A DNA stretch of 64,000 nucleotides from Actinomycetota bacterium (lineage in GTDB: Bacteria > Actinomycetota > Aquicultoria > Subteraquimicrobiales > UBA9087). The translations under genes and the position numbers were made by a program. Each line of letters opens with the position of its first letter. Position 1 is the first letter of the stretch. Shown piece by piece: positions 50,853-60,141 of this stretch. The stretch is taken from the NCBI GenBank assembly GCA_030019215.1, contig JASEEZ010000001.1, positions 80,588-144,587 on the forward strand, given 5' to 3'. The notes beneath the pieces were generated by a model. The model saw nothing but the letters and a program-made list of their open reading frames with translations, ran no database searches and had not been told where the DNA came from.

Positions 50853-50886
50853 AAAAAAAATCCCTCTTCTGACAGGAAAAGAGGGC
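50853..50886 (-). terminator. SAM-I riboswitch terminator
   Basis: Minus strand AGCCCTCTTTTCCTGTCAGA with reverse arm AGAGGG then T8; sits between the aptamer and metK. Confidence 0.92.
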
Positions 50887-50894
50887 TATGTAAC

Positions 50895-51113
50895 CTCTCA
50901 TCTCCCAGAAATTCTCTGCAGGAATTGGCACCTTGTAAAAACAGTCAATGCCCATCCGCCTAAAGCAGACTGCGAAATCAATCAACCGCTCGCTCAATGG
51001 TCAAAAGTCAATTATTTCCCTTTTGACCAAGCTGGAGGCTGATTAACTCTTGACTGATTTACAGGTTGCCGAGGCTTCATCGGGCCAGTCCCTCCACCTC
51101 TCCAGATAAGAGT
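50895..51113 (-). ncRNA. SAM-I riboswitch (S-box)
   Basis: Minus strand: CTCTTATC, GGAGAGGTGGAGGGACTGGC, CCGATGAAGCC, CGGCAACC, then AAGGTGCCAATTCCTGC and the closing GATGAGAG. These match the S-box consensus. The arm between the core halves is unusually long, with an extra hairpin GGTCAAAAG ... CTTTTGACC (about 51001-51030). It controls metK in cis. Confidence 0.97.
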
Positions 51114-51170
51114 CTTTATGAAATTTTCAAAAACAAACCAAGAGAAGCCTAGCAGACCAAGAAATCTCAG

Positions 51171-52370
51171 TCAACAATTTTTTAAGATTTTGGCCAACTC
51201 ATCGACAATTAACCGGGCGAGCTTCGCCTTCGGCATCAAAGGCAACTCTCTCGACCTGCCCTGGGCATCTATCAAAACGGCTTCGTTTGAGTCTTCTCCA
51301 AAACCCGATCCGGGCTTTGTGATATCGTTGACGACGATGAGATCGAGGTTTTTCCCCTTCAACTTCCCCAGAGCATTTTCAATCAAATTTTCCGACTCCG
51401 CGGCAAATCCCACCAAGACCTGTCCCTTTTTCCTTTTACCCAGCTCCTCTAGTATATCGGGACTTCGCTCCAGCTTCAGCTCCAGCTTGGCCTCTCCCTT
51501 CTTTATCTTGCTTTGGCTATAGCTCGCCGGCCTGAAATCAGAAGCGGCGGCGGCCATGACTACCGCATCAGCTTGATCAAAGCGCTCCAACATGACATCA
51601 TGCATCTCTAAAGCGGTTCCGATGGGAATGAACTCAACCCCCCAGGGTGGACGGAGCTGTGTGGGAGCACTGATTAGGGTAACCTTAGCCCCCCTCCTCC
51701 TCGCCGAATCGGCGATGGCGTAGCCCATCTTTCCCGAGGAGCGGTTGCCCAGGAATCGAACAGGATCCAGGGGCTCCCGAGTGCCCCCGGCCGTTACAAA
51801 GATGGTCTTCCCCTTCAGATCCTCCACCTTCAAGAGCTCGGCTTCGACGATGCTAACGATTTCGCCCACCTCTGCCAATCTGCCAATTCCTTCCTCACCA
51901 CAGGCGAGTTCACCCACGGTGGGCTCAATGATAACAAATCCCCCGTCTGCCAAAGTTGAAAGGTTCCTCTGAGTAATGGGGTTCAGGTACATCTTTGCAT
52001 TCATGGCTGGAGCAAAGACGATGGATGCATCCGTGGACAAAAGTGTAGTGGAAAGAATGTCGTCGGCGATGCCATGGGCTACCTTAGCCAAAATATTTGC
52101 GGTTGCGGGGGCAACCAACACCAAATCCGCCTCTCGAGCTAAAGAGATATGATGAATCCTCCCTGCGGGTTCCTCATCAAAAAGAGAGGTGACCACGGGC
52201 TGTCGGGTCAAGATCCGAAAGGTTAGAGGAGTAATGAAGCGAGTTGCCGCCTCGGTCATGACAACTTTGACCACAGCCCCCGCCTCAATCAGTCGCCTGG
52301 CGATCTCAGCTGCCTTATACGCAGCGATACATCCGGTAACACCCAGAATGATGGTTTTCCCTTTAATCAT
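51171..52370 (-). CDS. coaBC: Bifunctional phosphopantothenoylcysteine decarboxylase / phosphopantothenate-cysteine ligase
   Basis: 399 aa. CoaC half (about 1-180): LGVTGCIAAYKAAE, PAMNAKMYLNP and the catalytic Cys in GELACGEEGIGRL. CoaB half: FVTAGGTREPLDPVRFLGNRSS and AAASDFRP. Coenzyme A synthesis. The frame opens at 52478, but ATG at 52370 with AAGGGG is the family start. Follows rpoZ. Confidence 0.96.
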   Translation of the reverse strand: MIKGKTIILGVTGCIAAYKAAEIARRLIEAGAVVKVVMTEAATRFITPLTFRILTRQPVVTSLFDEEPAGRIHHISLAREADLVLVAPATANILAKVAHGIADDILSTTLLSTDASIVFAPAMNAKMYLNPITQRNLSTLADGGFVIIEPTVGELACGEEGIGRLAEVGEIVSIVEAELLKVEDLKGKTIFVTAGGTREPLDPVRFLGNRSSGKMGYAIADSARRRGAKVTLISAPTQLRPPWGVEFIPIGTALEMHDVMLERFDQADAVVMAAAASDFRPASYSQSKIKKGEAKLELKLERSPDILEELGKRKKGQVLVGFAAESENLIENALGKLKGKNLDLIVVNDITKPGSGFGEDSNEAVLIDAQGRSRELPLMPKAKLARLIVDELAKILKNC

Positions 52371-52413
52371 GATTCCCCTTTTATGCCAGGTGTGAAAGCT
52401 AACAACCCGTGGG

Positions 52414-52656
52414 CTATTTGATTCCCTCCACCACGCGCTTGTAGGTGAGCTTGCCTTCGGCGATCTCCTCCAAGGCAATGGTGAGAGGCTTTCGGGAAAT
52501 TGCCTCTACCTGAGGGGGGTTCACAAGAGGCAACTCATGCCTGTGGATGCTACCAAAATAGTCGTTTATCTGCCTGGCCCTTTTTGCCGCAGCAATGACC
52601 AAAGTAAATTTGCTGTCCGTTTTCGTAAGTAGGTCGTCTATTTTAGGATAAAGCAC
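52414..52656 (-). CDS. rpoZ: RNA polymerase omega subunit
   Basis: 80 aa: KIDDLLTKTDSKFTLVIAAAKRARQI is the family core, with KPLTIALEEIAEGKL at the end. GTG start. Sits between gmk and coaBC as in most actinobacteria. Confidence 0.93.
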   Translation of the reverse strand: MLYPKIDDLLTKTDSKFTLVIAAAKRARQINDYFGSIHRHELPLVNPPQVEAISRKPLTIALEEIAEGKLTYKRVVEGIK

Positions 52657-52678
52657 TCGATTTCACCCATCACTTTCT

Positions 52679-53263
52679 CTACATAGTCGTTGGTTTTTTC
52701 TTGGCTCTTTCCTGCTTTACAATATTTACCAACCTCTCCGCTGCTCTTTCAACCTCGTCGTTTATTATAACATAGCCATATTTATCAGCGAATTTGATCT
52801 CGGCTTTAGCATTTTGAATTCGCCTCTCCACTGCCTCCTTCGTCTCCGTTCTACGTTTTTCCAGCCTCGCTTTCAATTCCTTCCAAGAAGGGGGGCTTAT
52901 GAATATGAGGGCGGCTTCAGGAACCCTCTCTTTCACCTGTAAAGCACCTTGAACGTCGATCTCCAGCACAACATCGTAGCCACCAGCCAGGAACTCTTTT
53001 ACCTCATCGTAAAGGGTGCCATACAGACAATCATGAACCTTCGCCCACTCTAAAAACTTTCCCTCCTCGACACCCTTTAAGAACTCCTCCTCGGAGAGAA
53101 AGTGGTAATCAACGCCGGGGATCTCGTCGGGACGAGGTTTTCGCGTGGTCGCCGAAACGGAAAGATGAAGATAGGGGACTCTGTTCATAAGTTTTACAAC
53201 CAGTGTCCCCTTACCCGCACCTGATGGTCCGGAGACAACAAAAATCCTGCCTTTAAACTGCAT
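52679..53263 (-). CDS. gmk: Guanylate kinase
   Basis: 194 aa. P-loop VVSGPSGAGKGTLVVKLM, GMP-binding SVSATTRKPRPDEIPGVDYHF, and LEIDVQGALQV. Phosphorylates GMP to GDP. 12 bp after mihF. Confidence 0.97.
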   Translation of the reverse strand: MQFKGRIFVVSGPSGAGKGTLVVKLMNRVPYLHLSVSATTRKPRPDEIPGVDYHFLSEEEFLKGVEEGKFLEWAKVHDCLYGTLYDEVKEFLAGGYDVVLEIDVQGALQVKERVPEAALIFISPPSWKELKARLEKRRTETKEAVERRIQNAKAEIKFADKYGYVIINDEVERAAERLVNIVKQERAKKKPTTM

Positions 53264-53275
53264 AAAAAACTTCCG

Positions 53276-53584
53276 CTACGAAAGCTCCTTCAGGAGAAGC
53301 TCACGCTGCCTGGAACCCAAGCCTTGTACTCGACGTGATGAATCGATACTCAGCTTCTCCATCAATCTTCTAGAGCGAGCCTTGCCGATACCCGGAAGGG
53401 ACTCCAAAAGAGCGCTGACCTTCATTTTTCCAACAATGGGATCAGAAGGCCTACTTAATACAGAAGACAGACTGGTTTGTCCTTTCTTGACGCTAGCCTT
53501 GAGTGCTGCTCTCTGTCGCCGCACCTCCAAGGCCTTCCTCAAAGCAGCTTTCCTTTCAGCATCCGTAAGTCTTGGTAAAGCCAT
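53276..53584 (-). CDS. mihF: Integration host factor, actinobacterial type
   Basis: 102-aa nucleoid protein unrelated to HU-type IHF. Helix LTDAERKAALRKALEVRRQR and the H2TH-like DNA-binding core KVSALLESLPGIGKARSRRLM match the mIHF family, which is restricted mostly to Actinomycetota. ATG follows AAAGGAGGAG. First gene of the mihF-gmk-rpoZ-coaBC run, with a strong promoter upstream; its position just after pyrE is typical of the phylum. Confidence 0.95.
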   Translation of the reverse strand: MALPRLTDAERKAALRKALEVRRQRAALKASVKKGQTSLSSVLSRPSDPIVGKMKVSALLESLPGIGKARSRRLMEKLSIDSSRRVQGLGSRQRELLLKELS

Positions 53585-53622
53585 TCCAACTCCTCCTTTA
53601 CTTTAATTTAAAGCTCACAGAC

Positions 53623-53651
53623 ATTATACATAGACAACAACGCGTTGACAA
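53623..53651 (-). promoter_or_regulatory. Strong promoter of mihF-gmk-rpoZ-coaBC
   Basis: Minus strand TTGTCA (53646-53651), 17-bp spacer, TATAAT (53623-53628). Five of six and six of six consensus bases. It separates this operon from pyrE. Confidence 0.85.
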
Positions 53652-53695
53652 CCAAAAATAATTAACGCTGCAACTACAAACTCTTTCAACCCGAT

Positions 53696-54280
53696 TTAGT
53701 GTAACACCTCAAGCCTTCTGCTTCCCGGGATTTGTAGTGGGACTCCTTCTTTGCATAATGGGCACTCTCTGGGAGTGTACGATTCTGCTTTTACTTCTGC
53801 GAGAAAATAGAATGGTCCTCGGAAGACCCTTTTTTCACCCCTGCTCACCAGGCTACTTACTCCTATTACATCACCTCCCGCCTCCCTAACCAGATCGATG
53901 ACCTGCCTTACCGACGCACCCGTGGTCACAACGTCCTCGGCCACCACAACTTTTTCTCCTTGGTTTATTCTAAATTCTCGCCTCAAGGCCATTTTTCCTG
54001 CTTCTCTTTCGGTAAAAATTATTCGACAACAAAAAATTTGGGCCAGGGCATATCCCAAGATGATTCCCCCCACCGCCGGGGCAACTACGAGATCCACCCG
54101 CTTATCCTGATAATGTTCGGCCAAGTTTAAGGCAAACATGTTGGTCAAGTCCGGATACTGAAAAATCACAGCACACTGAAGATAGGTGTCAGTGTGCCTT
54201 CCCGAAGAGAGCTCAAAATGTCCCTTTCTAATCGCTTTGTGCTCTCTTAAGATCGCAATTACTTCTTCCTCGTTTATCAT
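53696..54280 (-). CDS. pyrE: Orotate phosphoribosyltransferase
   Basis: 194 aa. PRPP motif KVVVAEDVVTTGASVRQVIDLV and VVAPAVGGIILGYALAQ. The C-terminal CPLCKEG pair of cysteines is found in the longer PyrE type of actinobacteria and thermophiles. Start overlaps the pyrF stop by ATGA. Confidence 0.95.
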   Translation of the reverse strand: MINEEEVIAILREHKAIRKGHFELSSGRHTDTYLQCAVIFQYPDLTNMFALNLAEHYQDKRVDLVVAPAVGGIILGYALAQIFCCRIIFTEREAGKMALRREFRINQGEKVVVAEDVVTTGASVRQVIDLVREAGGDVIGVSSLVSRGEKRVFRGPFYFLAEVKAESYTPRECPLCKEGVPLQIPGSRRLEVLH

Positions 54281-55017
54281 GAAATTGCCCCCTTTATTTC
54301 CTCCAGGATCTTAGAGACCGCCTCGACGGGATCGGCGGATTCGATGACCGGTCTCCCCACCACAACATAGGATGCACCCAATCGCACAGCCTGGGCGGGG
54401 GTGAGAACTCTTCGTTGGTCACAAGAGACAAACCACTCTGGACGCACACCCGGGGTGACCACAAGAAACTCTCCGCCCTCCCCACCAGTGGAAGGACCAA
54501 GGGCCTTCCTGATCGCCGATATCTCTTGAGGAGAAGCTATCACACCGTCCAGTCCAGCATCTTTGGCCAGGGTAGCCAGGTAAACAACTTGATCGGTTAT
54601 TCCCCTCTCGACACCCCACTCCCGAAGTGCCGACTGATCTAGGCTCGTGAGGACCGTCACACCCAACATGAGCGGCGGAGGAACCTTTCTCTTTAAAGCT
54701 TCCGTTCTGGTGGCTTCCGCCGCCTTCTTCATCATCTCAAGGCCACCCATCGTGTGAAGGGTAAACATCTTCACACCCATTCCCACGATCTGCCAGCAGG
54801 CGCCAACCACCTGATTTGGGATATCGCAGAGCTTGAGATCCAAAAAAACCTCCCCGCCGAGGGATTTGACAACTTGAATTATCTCCTGTCCACCCGAGAG
54901 GAACAACCGCAAACCAATCTTGAAGATTTTGACCTTGTCCTTGAGCCGATGGCAAAGCCGAATCGCCTCCTCGCTCTCGGAAACATCAAGCGCCACTATC
55001 AGCCGGTTCTCTGACAT
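54277..55017 (-). CDS. pyrF: Orotidine-5'-phosphate decarboxylase
   Basis: 246 aa. VALDVSESEEAIRLCH at the start, the catalytic EVFLDLKLCDIPNQVVGA, LTPAQAVRLGASYVVVGRPV at the end: the standard TIM-barrel OMP decarboxylase of the short type. ATG directly follows the pyrD stop. Confidence 0.96.
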   Translation of the reverse strand: MSENRLIVALDVSESEEAIRLCHRLKDKVKIFKIGLRLFLSGGQEIIQVVKSLGGEVFLDLKLCDIPNQVVGACWQIVGMGVKMFTLHTMGGLEMMKKAAEATRTEALKRKVPPPLMLGVTVLTSLDQSALREWGVERGITDQVVYLATLAKDAGLDGVIASPQEISAIRKALGPSTGGEGGEFLVVTPGVRPEWFVSCDQRRVLTPAQAVRLGASYVVVGRPVIESADPVEAVSKILEEIKGAIS

Positions 55018-55926
55018 CTACGCTTGCACCCTTCCTACAATCTCCCCGATACTTCTATACCCTTTTCCCCGTAAAAATCCTTCTAATCCCTCGATGATTT
55101 CCAGTGCGGCGGAGGGATTCATGAAGTTGGCCGTTCCCACAGCGATTGCCGTTGCCCCGGCGAGGAGGAATTCAACAGCGTCCCGCGCCTCAACGATTCC
55201 CCCCATCCCGATTATTGGAACCTCCACCGCCTGTGCCACCTGCCACACCATCCTTACTGCAATGGGTCGGATGGCCGGACCGGAGAGACCACCCGTGACG
55301 GTGGCGAGCCCTGGCTTGAAGCCGTCTGTATCGATGGTCATTCCCACTACGGTATTGATCAGGGAAAGAACATCAGCTCCAGCATCGACAGCACTGCGGG
55401 CCATCTCGGTGATATCGGTGACATTTGGGCTCAACTTGACGATCAGTGGTACGCCAATAGCCTTTTTGACAGCCGAAACCACCTCCGCCACCGCCACCGC
55501 ATCCGTTCCAAAAATCATCCCGCCCCGCTTCACATTGGGACAGGAGACGTTTAACTCCACGCCATCGACTTTGGCTTCACTAAGTCTTCTCGATACCGCC
55601 ACATATTCCTCTATGTCGTCTCCGGCAACGTTTACGATCACGGGGATATCAAACCCCCTGAGAAAAGGGAGATCTTCCCGCAAAAAGCAATCGACTCCCT
55701 TGTTCTGCAAGCCGATCGAGTTCAGAATGCCGGATGGCGTCTCACAAATCCTCGGTGGAGAATTTCCCTCCCTCCTCTTCAGTGTGACCGCTTTTGTCAC
55801 CACCGCGCCCAGCTTGCTAAGATCGGTAATTTCGGAATACTCCCTGCCACACGCAAAGGTGCCCGAGGCCACCATCACGGGATTCTTCATCCTTATTCCG
55901 GCCAAATCAACGCTTAAATCAATCAT
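55018..55926 (-). CDS. pyrD: Dihydroorotate dehydrogenase, class 1B catalytic subunit
   Basis: 303 aa FMN enzyme: KNPVMVASGTFACGREY, ELNVSCPNVKRGG (catalytic Cys of the 1B class), PLIVKLSPNV, LINTVVGM and IGMGGIVEARDAVEFLLAGA. The 1B type needs PyrK and passes electrons to NAD+. The frame is open to 56037, but the ATG at 55926 with GGAG eight bases upstream is the family start, and the upstream part is a separate small gene in another frame. Confidence 0.95.
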   Translation of the reverse strand: MIDLSVDLAGIRMKNPVMVASGTFACGREYSEITDLSKLGAVVTKAVTLKRREGNSPPRICETPSGILNSIGLQNKGVDCFLREDLPFLRGFDIPVIVNVAGDDIEEYVAVSRRLSEAKVDGVELNVSCPNVKRGGMIFGTDAVAVAEVVSAVKKAIGVPLIVKLSPNVTDITEMARSAVDAGADVLSLINTVVGMTIDTDGFKPGLATVTGGLSGPAIRPIAVRMVWQVAQAVEVPIIGMGGIVEARDAVEFLLAGATAIAVGTANFMNPSAALEIIEGLEGFLRGKGYRSIGEIVGRVQA

Positions 55927-56090
55927 CCTTCTTGCTCCCCGCTCTCTTCCTCGATGAGCCTCTTGGCCTCCTCTTTTAACTTGCTCCTCTTGTATTCGAG
56001 TTCGCCATGGATTCTGGTGCGAGGACTGATGAGCCACATCTTTCGGCGCTTCTTCGGTTTTATCCTGATCTTGTGCCGCTCCCGTCTCAC
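55923..56090 (-). CDS. Small basic protein between pyrK and pyrD, 55 aa
   Basis: Not recognised. GTG at 56090, 5 bp after the pyrK stop, to TGA at 55923-55925, overlapping the pyrD ATG by ATGA. The product begins MRRERHKIRIKPKKRRKMW, then SPRTRIHGELEYKRSKLKEE and an acidic end. This basic-head/acidic-tail pattern with no repeats or stop codons looks coding, and the tight spacing supports a coupled operon gene. No strong Shine-Dalgarno, so it probably relies on coupling from pyrK. Confidence 0.7.
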   Translation of the reverse strand: MRRERHKIRIKPKKRRKMWLISPRTRIHGELEYKRSKLKEEAKRLIEEESGEQEG

Positions 56091-56095
56091 GTCAT

Positions 56096-56857
56096 CTACC
56101 AGATTATCTCCGAAGCATCAAAGACCGGTCCATCCACGCAGACCCGCCTGTAGCCTTCCCTGGTTCTGCAGACACAGGAAAGACAGGCCCCGATACCACA
56201 AGCCATCTTTCTCTCCAGCGAAACCTGGCAGGGAACCGTCCCAGCGGTCGATTCCGCCACCTTCCTCAGCATCTCCTCCGGACCACAGGCGAAGATCCGA
56301 TCGGGATTATACTCCTGAAAAGCCTCGCCAAAGAACTCCGTCAACAATCCCTCGTAACCAAAGCTGCCATCCTCCGTCACTGAAAACACCTTCTGTACAA
56401 CTGTACTCAAATCTTCGAGACAGACGAGCCCCTCTCTCGTCGCCGCCCCGTAAAGAAAATGAGTCTCTTTCCCATCTTCTCTCAACCTCTCGGCGAGGAA
56501 AACGAGTGGAGCAACGCCGATGCCACCCGCCACGAGAAGGGACTTTTCGAAGTTGCCCGTAAACTCAAAACCCCGGCCTATGGGGCCCATTATGTCCAGA
56601 GCATCCCCCGATTCAAGTTGGGACAAATAAGTGGTGCCTTTGCCCACCACCTGAATGAGAAGATCGAAGGAGCCATTTTGAACCCGATGGACGCTAAAGG
56701 GCCGACGCAGAATGTAATCCCTGTTCTCACCGCAGAGAACGTGCACAAACTGACCGGGCTCCGCTTCCAAAGCGATCTCGGACGAAGAGAGTCTTAATCG
56801 GTGAACGCCGTGAACAACCTTGGCATTTGACTCGACTCTCGCTTTAACCCTGTGCAT
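56096..56857 (-). CDS. pyrK: Dihydroorotate dehydrogenase electron-transfer subunit
   Basis: 253 aa. FAD domain (about 1-100; YILRRPFSVHRV), NAD domain (LLVAGGIGVAPLVFLAERL), and C-terminal [2Fe-2S] ligands in CGIGACLSCVC ... VCVDGPVF. Forms a heterotetramer with PyrD. 15 bp after carB. Confidence 0.95.
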   Translation of the reverse strand: MHRVKARVESNAKVVHGVHRLRLSSSEIALEAEPGQFVHVLCGENRDYILRRPFSVHRVQNGSFDLLIQVVGKGTTYLSQLESGDALDIMGPIGRGFEFTGNFEKSLLVAGGIGVAPLVFLAERLREDGKETHFLYGAATREGLVCLEDLSTVVQKVFSVTEDGSFGYEGLLTEFFGEAFQEYNPDRIFACGPEEMLRKVAESTAGTVPCQVSLERKMACGIGACLSCVCRTREGYRRVCVDGPVFDASEIIW

Positions 56858-56872
56858 CTCCCTCCTGGTTCC

Positions 56873-59800
56873 TCAACGCTTTCTTTTCTTCCTACGATGG
56901 TAGTCCTGAAGTGCATGAACCGATAATTCCTTTGACTTCATGGCCTCAATCGCTTTTGCGGCAGCTGTGGCACCGGCGATCGTTGTAATCGAGGGAACGC
57001 CGCAAACCGAGGCCGCTGTACGGATATAGTACCCATCGGTACGCGGGCCCCTGCCCCACGGTGTATTTACGACCAACTTTATCTCCCCATTTTTTATCAA
57101 ATCAACGGCGTTAGGTCGCCCCTCGCGAACCTTCAAGATCTCCCTTACCTTTACACCGTTGGCGGCCAGCACCCCACCTGTCCCCCTGGTCGCAACCAAT
57201 TCAAAACCCATCTCTACAAATTTTTTGGCTATGGGAACGATGGTCGGTTTATCACGGTTGCAGACGCTGATAAAGACCTTGCCCTCGGTCGGCAATTCTT
57301 GCCCGGCTGCCATCTGAGACTTGGCAAAGGAGAAATCGAAGGTCTTATCGATTCCCATTACTTCACCTGTGGATTTCATCTCTGGTCCCAGCACCGTATC
57401 CACCTCCGGGAATCGCCTGAAAGGAAGGACGGCTTCTTTCACAGCTATATGTTTTAGGATTGGAAGCTCCCCATCCCACTTATAGCCCAAATCCTCAAGC
57501 GTCTTGCCCATCATTAACCGCGTTGCTAGTTTCGCCAGTGGAACACCCACGGTCTTGCTTACAAAGGGCACCGTCCGAGACGCTCTGGGATTGACCTCCA
57601 GAACATAGACCACCCCATCCTTCACAGCATATTGAATGTTTATGAGGCCAACCACGCTGAGCGTCTTGGCCAGTCTAACCGTGTACTCTTTTATCGTTTC
57701 AAGTTGCTCTTTTGCTAAGGAGAATGGCGGCATAGCACAGGCACTGTCCCCGGAATGAACACCCGCTTCTTCGATATGCTCCATTATCCCTCCAATGAGC
57801 ACATTCTTGCCATCACACAAGGCATCTACATCTACCTCTGTTGCCCCTTCTAAAAACTTATCTATCAAGATCGGTCGATCGAAAGAAGCTTTTACCGCCG
57901 AGGCTATGTACGTCTCCAGCATCTCCTCCGAATAGACGATTTCCATTGCCCGTCCCCCCAGAACATAGGAGGGTCTCACTAGCAAGGGATAGCCTATCCT
58001 TCTGGCAACGGCCAGCGCCTCTTTGTAAGAAGTGGCGGTTCCATGGGACGGGGTGGGAATCTTCAGTTTCTTGAGAAGCTGGCTAAACCTCTTTCTGTCC
58101 TCGGCCAGATCGATGCTGTCTGGGGATGTCCCCAATATTTTTACGCCCGCTTCCTCAAGAGGAACGGCGAGCTTTAGGGGGGTCTGCCCGCCCAGCTGGA
58201 TAATCACTCCTTCCGGTTCCTCTGCTTCAATCACGCTCATGACGTCCTCAAAAGTTAGGGGTTCAAAATAGAGTTTGTCCGCCGTATCATAGTCGGTGCT
58301 AACCGTCTCAGGATTGCAGTTGATCATTATCGTCTCATAGCCATCTTCCTTCAAGGCGAAAACCGCGTGGACGCAGCAATAATCAAACTCAATTCCCTGG
58401 CCAATCCGATTGGGACCGCCCCCCAAAATCACCACCCGTTTTTTGGTCGACGGTTTCACCTCGGTTTCATTTTCATAGGTCGAATAGCGATACGCTGTGT
58501 AGACCTCCATTTCGCCACCGCAGGTATCCACAGCTTTGTAAGCGGGCTCAATCTTCTCCTTCTTCCTTTTCTCCCTAACCGCCTTCTCGCTAGATTTAGT
58601 AAGGTAAGCTATCTGGACATCAGAGAAACCAAATCTCTTCGCCTCCCGGAGCAAGTCCAAGGGCAAGTTGGAAAGGCGATGTCCTGTTATCTTTCCTTCC
58701 ATCAAAACTATTTCGCGGATCTGATTCAAAAACCACCAGTCTATCTTCGTGAGATCGTAGACCTCATCCACGGACATCCCCTTAAGAAATGCATATCTTA
58801 TGTAAAACACCCGGTCGACATTGGGGATAGCCAGTTTTTTGTAAAGCTCCTCATCGGTCAATTCATCCCTACCATCTGCCCCTACCCCATACCTGTCTAT
58901 CTCCAGAGACCTGATGGATTTCTGCAAAGCCTCCTTAAAGGTTCGCCCGAGGGACATCACCTCCCCCACCGACTTCATCCTTGTGGTGAGAGTAGCATTA
59001 GCCTCGGGAAACTTCTCAAAAGCCCAACGCGGCGTCTTGACCACGACGTAGTCAATAGCGGGCTCAAAGGCTGACGTTTTCCTGGTCATGTCGTTCATTA
59101 CCTCATCAAGGGTATAGCCAACGGCTAGCTTCGTTGCCATTTTGGCTATCGGGTAACCCGTTGCCTTTGAGGCGAGAGCTGAGCTTCGGGAAACCCGAGG
59201 GTTCATCTCGATCACCACCATGCGTCCCGTCTCTGGGTGCACCGCAAACTGTATGTTGGACCCGCCAACGACATCGATTTCCCTCATGATATCGATGGAG
59301 GCATCCCGGGTGATTTCCCATTCCTTTGCCGTTATTGTCTGCGCTGGAGCCACCGCGATGCTGTCACCAGTGTGAACACCCATGGGGTCGAAATTCTCAA
59401 TGGAGCAGACGGTGATGATATTGTCCCTGCAATCCCGCATCATTTCGGTTTCAATCTCTTTCCAACCAATGACCGATTCCTCGACGAGAACCTCAGAGAT
59501 CGGGCTGAGTGCCAGACCATAGGCGACCATATCAATGAATTCCTCTTTGTAATAGGCGATACCGCTTCCCGTCCCTCCGAGCGTGAAACTGGGGCGAATC
59601 ACAAGAGGGAAACCAAGCTCCTCAATCTGAGCAAGCGCCTCGTCCAAGCTGTAAGCAAAGCTACTGCGTGGTAAGTCCAGCCCAATTTTTTCCATGGCTT
59701 TCTTAAACAAGCTTCTGTCCTCGGCTTTTTTGATGGTCTCAAAGCTCACCCCGATCAACTCGACTTTGTATTTATCCAAGACGCCAGCTTCTGCCAGGGC

Positions 59801-60100
59801 AGCGGCAGTATTCAGGCCAGTTTGACCCCCCAGGTGAGGAAGGAGTGCATCCGGTCTTTCTTTTTTGATAACCTCCTCTAAGATCAGGGGCGTGATGGGC
59901 TCAACGTAAGTTCTGTCGGCAAACTCCGGATCGGTCATTATCGTCGCGGGATTGCTGTTAACAAGCACTATTTCATAACCATCCTCCTTCAAAGCCTTGC
60001 ACGCCTGTGTGCCGGAGTAATCAAACTCGCAAGCTTGACCAATGATGATCGGCCCAGAGCCAACTATCAAAATCTTTTTCAGGTCGGTTCTCTTTGGCAT
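56873..60100 (-). CDS. carB: Carbamoyl-phosphate synthase, large subunit
   Basis: 1075 aa, full length. Two ATP-grasp synthetase halves (about 1-550 and 551-935; [20 protein letters not shown] and [21 protein letters not shown] begin each), an oligomerisation region, and a C-terminal MGS-like allosteric domain (about 936-1075; [13 protein letters not shown]). It makes carbamoyl phosphate from bicarbonate, 2 ATP and ammonia. Its partner CarA has a degenerate glutaminase. Confidence 0.97.
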   Translation of the reverse strand: MPKRTDLKKILIVGSGPIIIGQACEFDYSGTQACKALKEDGYEIVLVNSNPATIMTDPEFADRTYVEPITPLILEEVIKKERPDALLPHLGGQTGLNTAAALAEAGVLDKYKVELIGVSFETIKKAEDRSLFKKAMEKIGLDLPRSSFAYSLDEALAQIEELGFPLVIRPSFTLGGTGSGIAYYKEEFIDMVAYGLALSPISEVLVEESVIGWKEIETEMMRDCRDNIITVCSIENFDPMGVHTGDSIAVAPAQTITAKEWEITRDASIDIMREIDVVGGSNIQFAVHPETGRMVVIEMNPRVSRSSALASKATGYPIAKMATKLAVGYTLDEVMNDMTRKTSAFEPAIDYVVVKTPRWAFEKFPEANATLTTRMKSVGEVMSLGRTFKEALQKSIRSLEIDRYGVGADGRDELTDEELYKKLAIPNVDRVFYIRYAFLKGMSVDEVYDLTKIDWWFLNQIREIVLMEGKITGHRLSNLPLDLLREAKRFGFSDVQIAYLTKSSEKAVREKRKKEKIEPAYKAVDTCGGEMEVYTAYRYSTYENETEVKPSTKKRVVILGGGPNRIGQGIEFDYCCVHAVFALKEDGYETIMINCNPETVSTDYDTADKLYFEPLTFEDVMSVIEAEEPEGVIIQLGGQTPLKLAVPLEEAGVKILGTSPDSIDLAEDRKRFSQLLKKLKIPTPSHGTATSYKEALAVARRIGYPLLVRPSYVLGGRAMEIVYSEEMLETYIASAVKASFDRPILIDKFLEGATEVDVDALCDGKNVLIGGIMEHIEEAGVHSGDSACAMPPFSLAKEQLETIKEYTVRLAKTLSVVGLINIQYAVKDGVVYVLEVNPRASRTVPFVSKTVGVPLAKLATRLMMGKTLEDLGYKWDGELPILKHIAVKEAVLPFRRFPEVDTVLGPEMKSTGEVMGIDKTFDFSFAKSQMAAGQELPTEGKVFISVCNRDKPTIVPIAKKFVEMGFELVATRGTGGVLAANGVKVREILKVREGRPNAVDLIKNGEIKLVVNTPWGRGPRTDGYYIRTAASVCGVPSITTIAGATAAAKAIEAMKSKELSVHALQDYHRRKKRKR

Positions 60101-60141
60101 ATATCCCCTCTTCCTCCTAAAACTATTTTCGTATGCGAAAT

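Noticed and set aside
54060..54080. CCCCACCGCCGGGG in pyrE as another inserted palindrome
   Set aside because: It codes the conserved PyrE motif VVAPAVGG, present in homologues, so the resemblance is coincidental.
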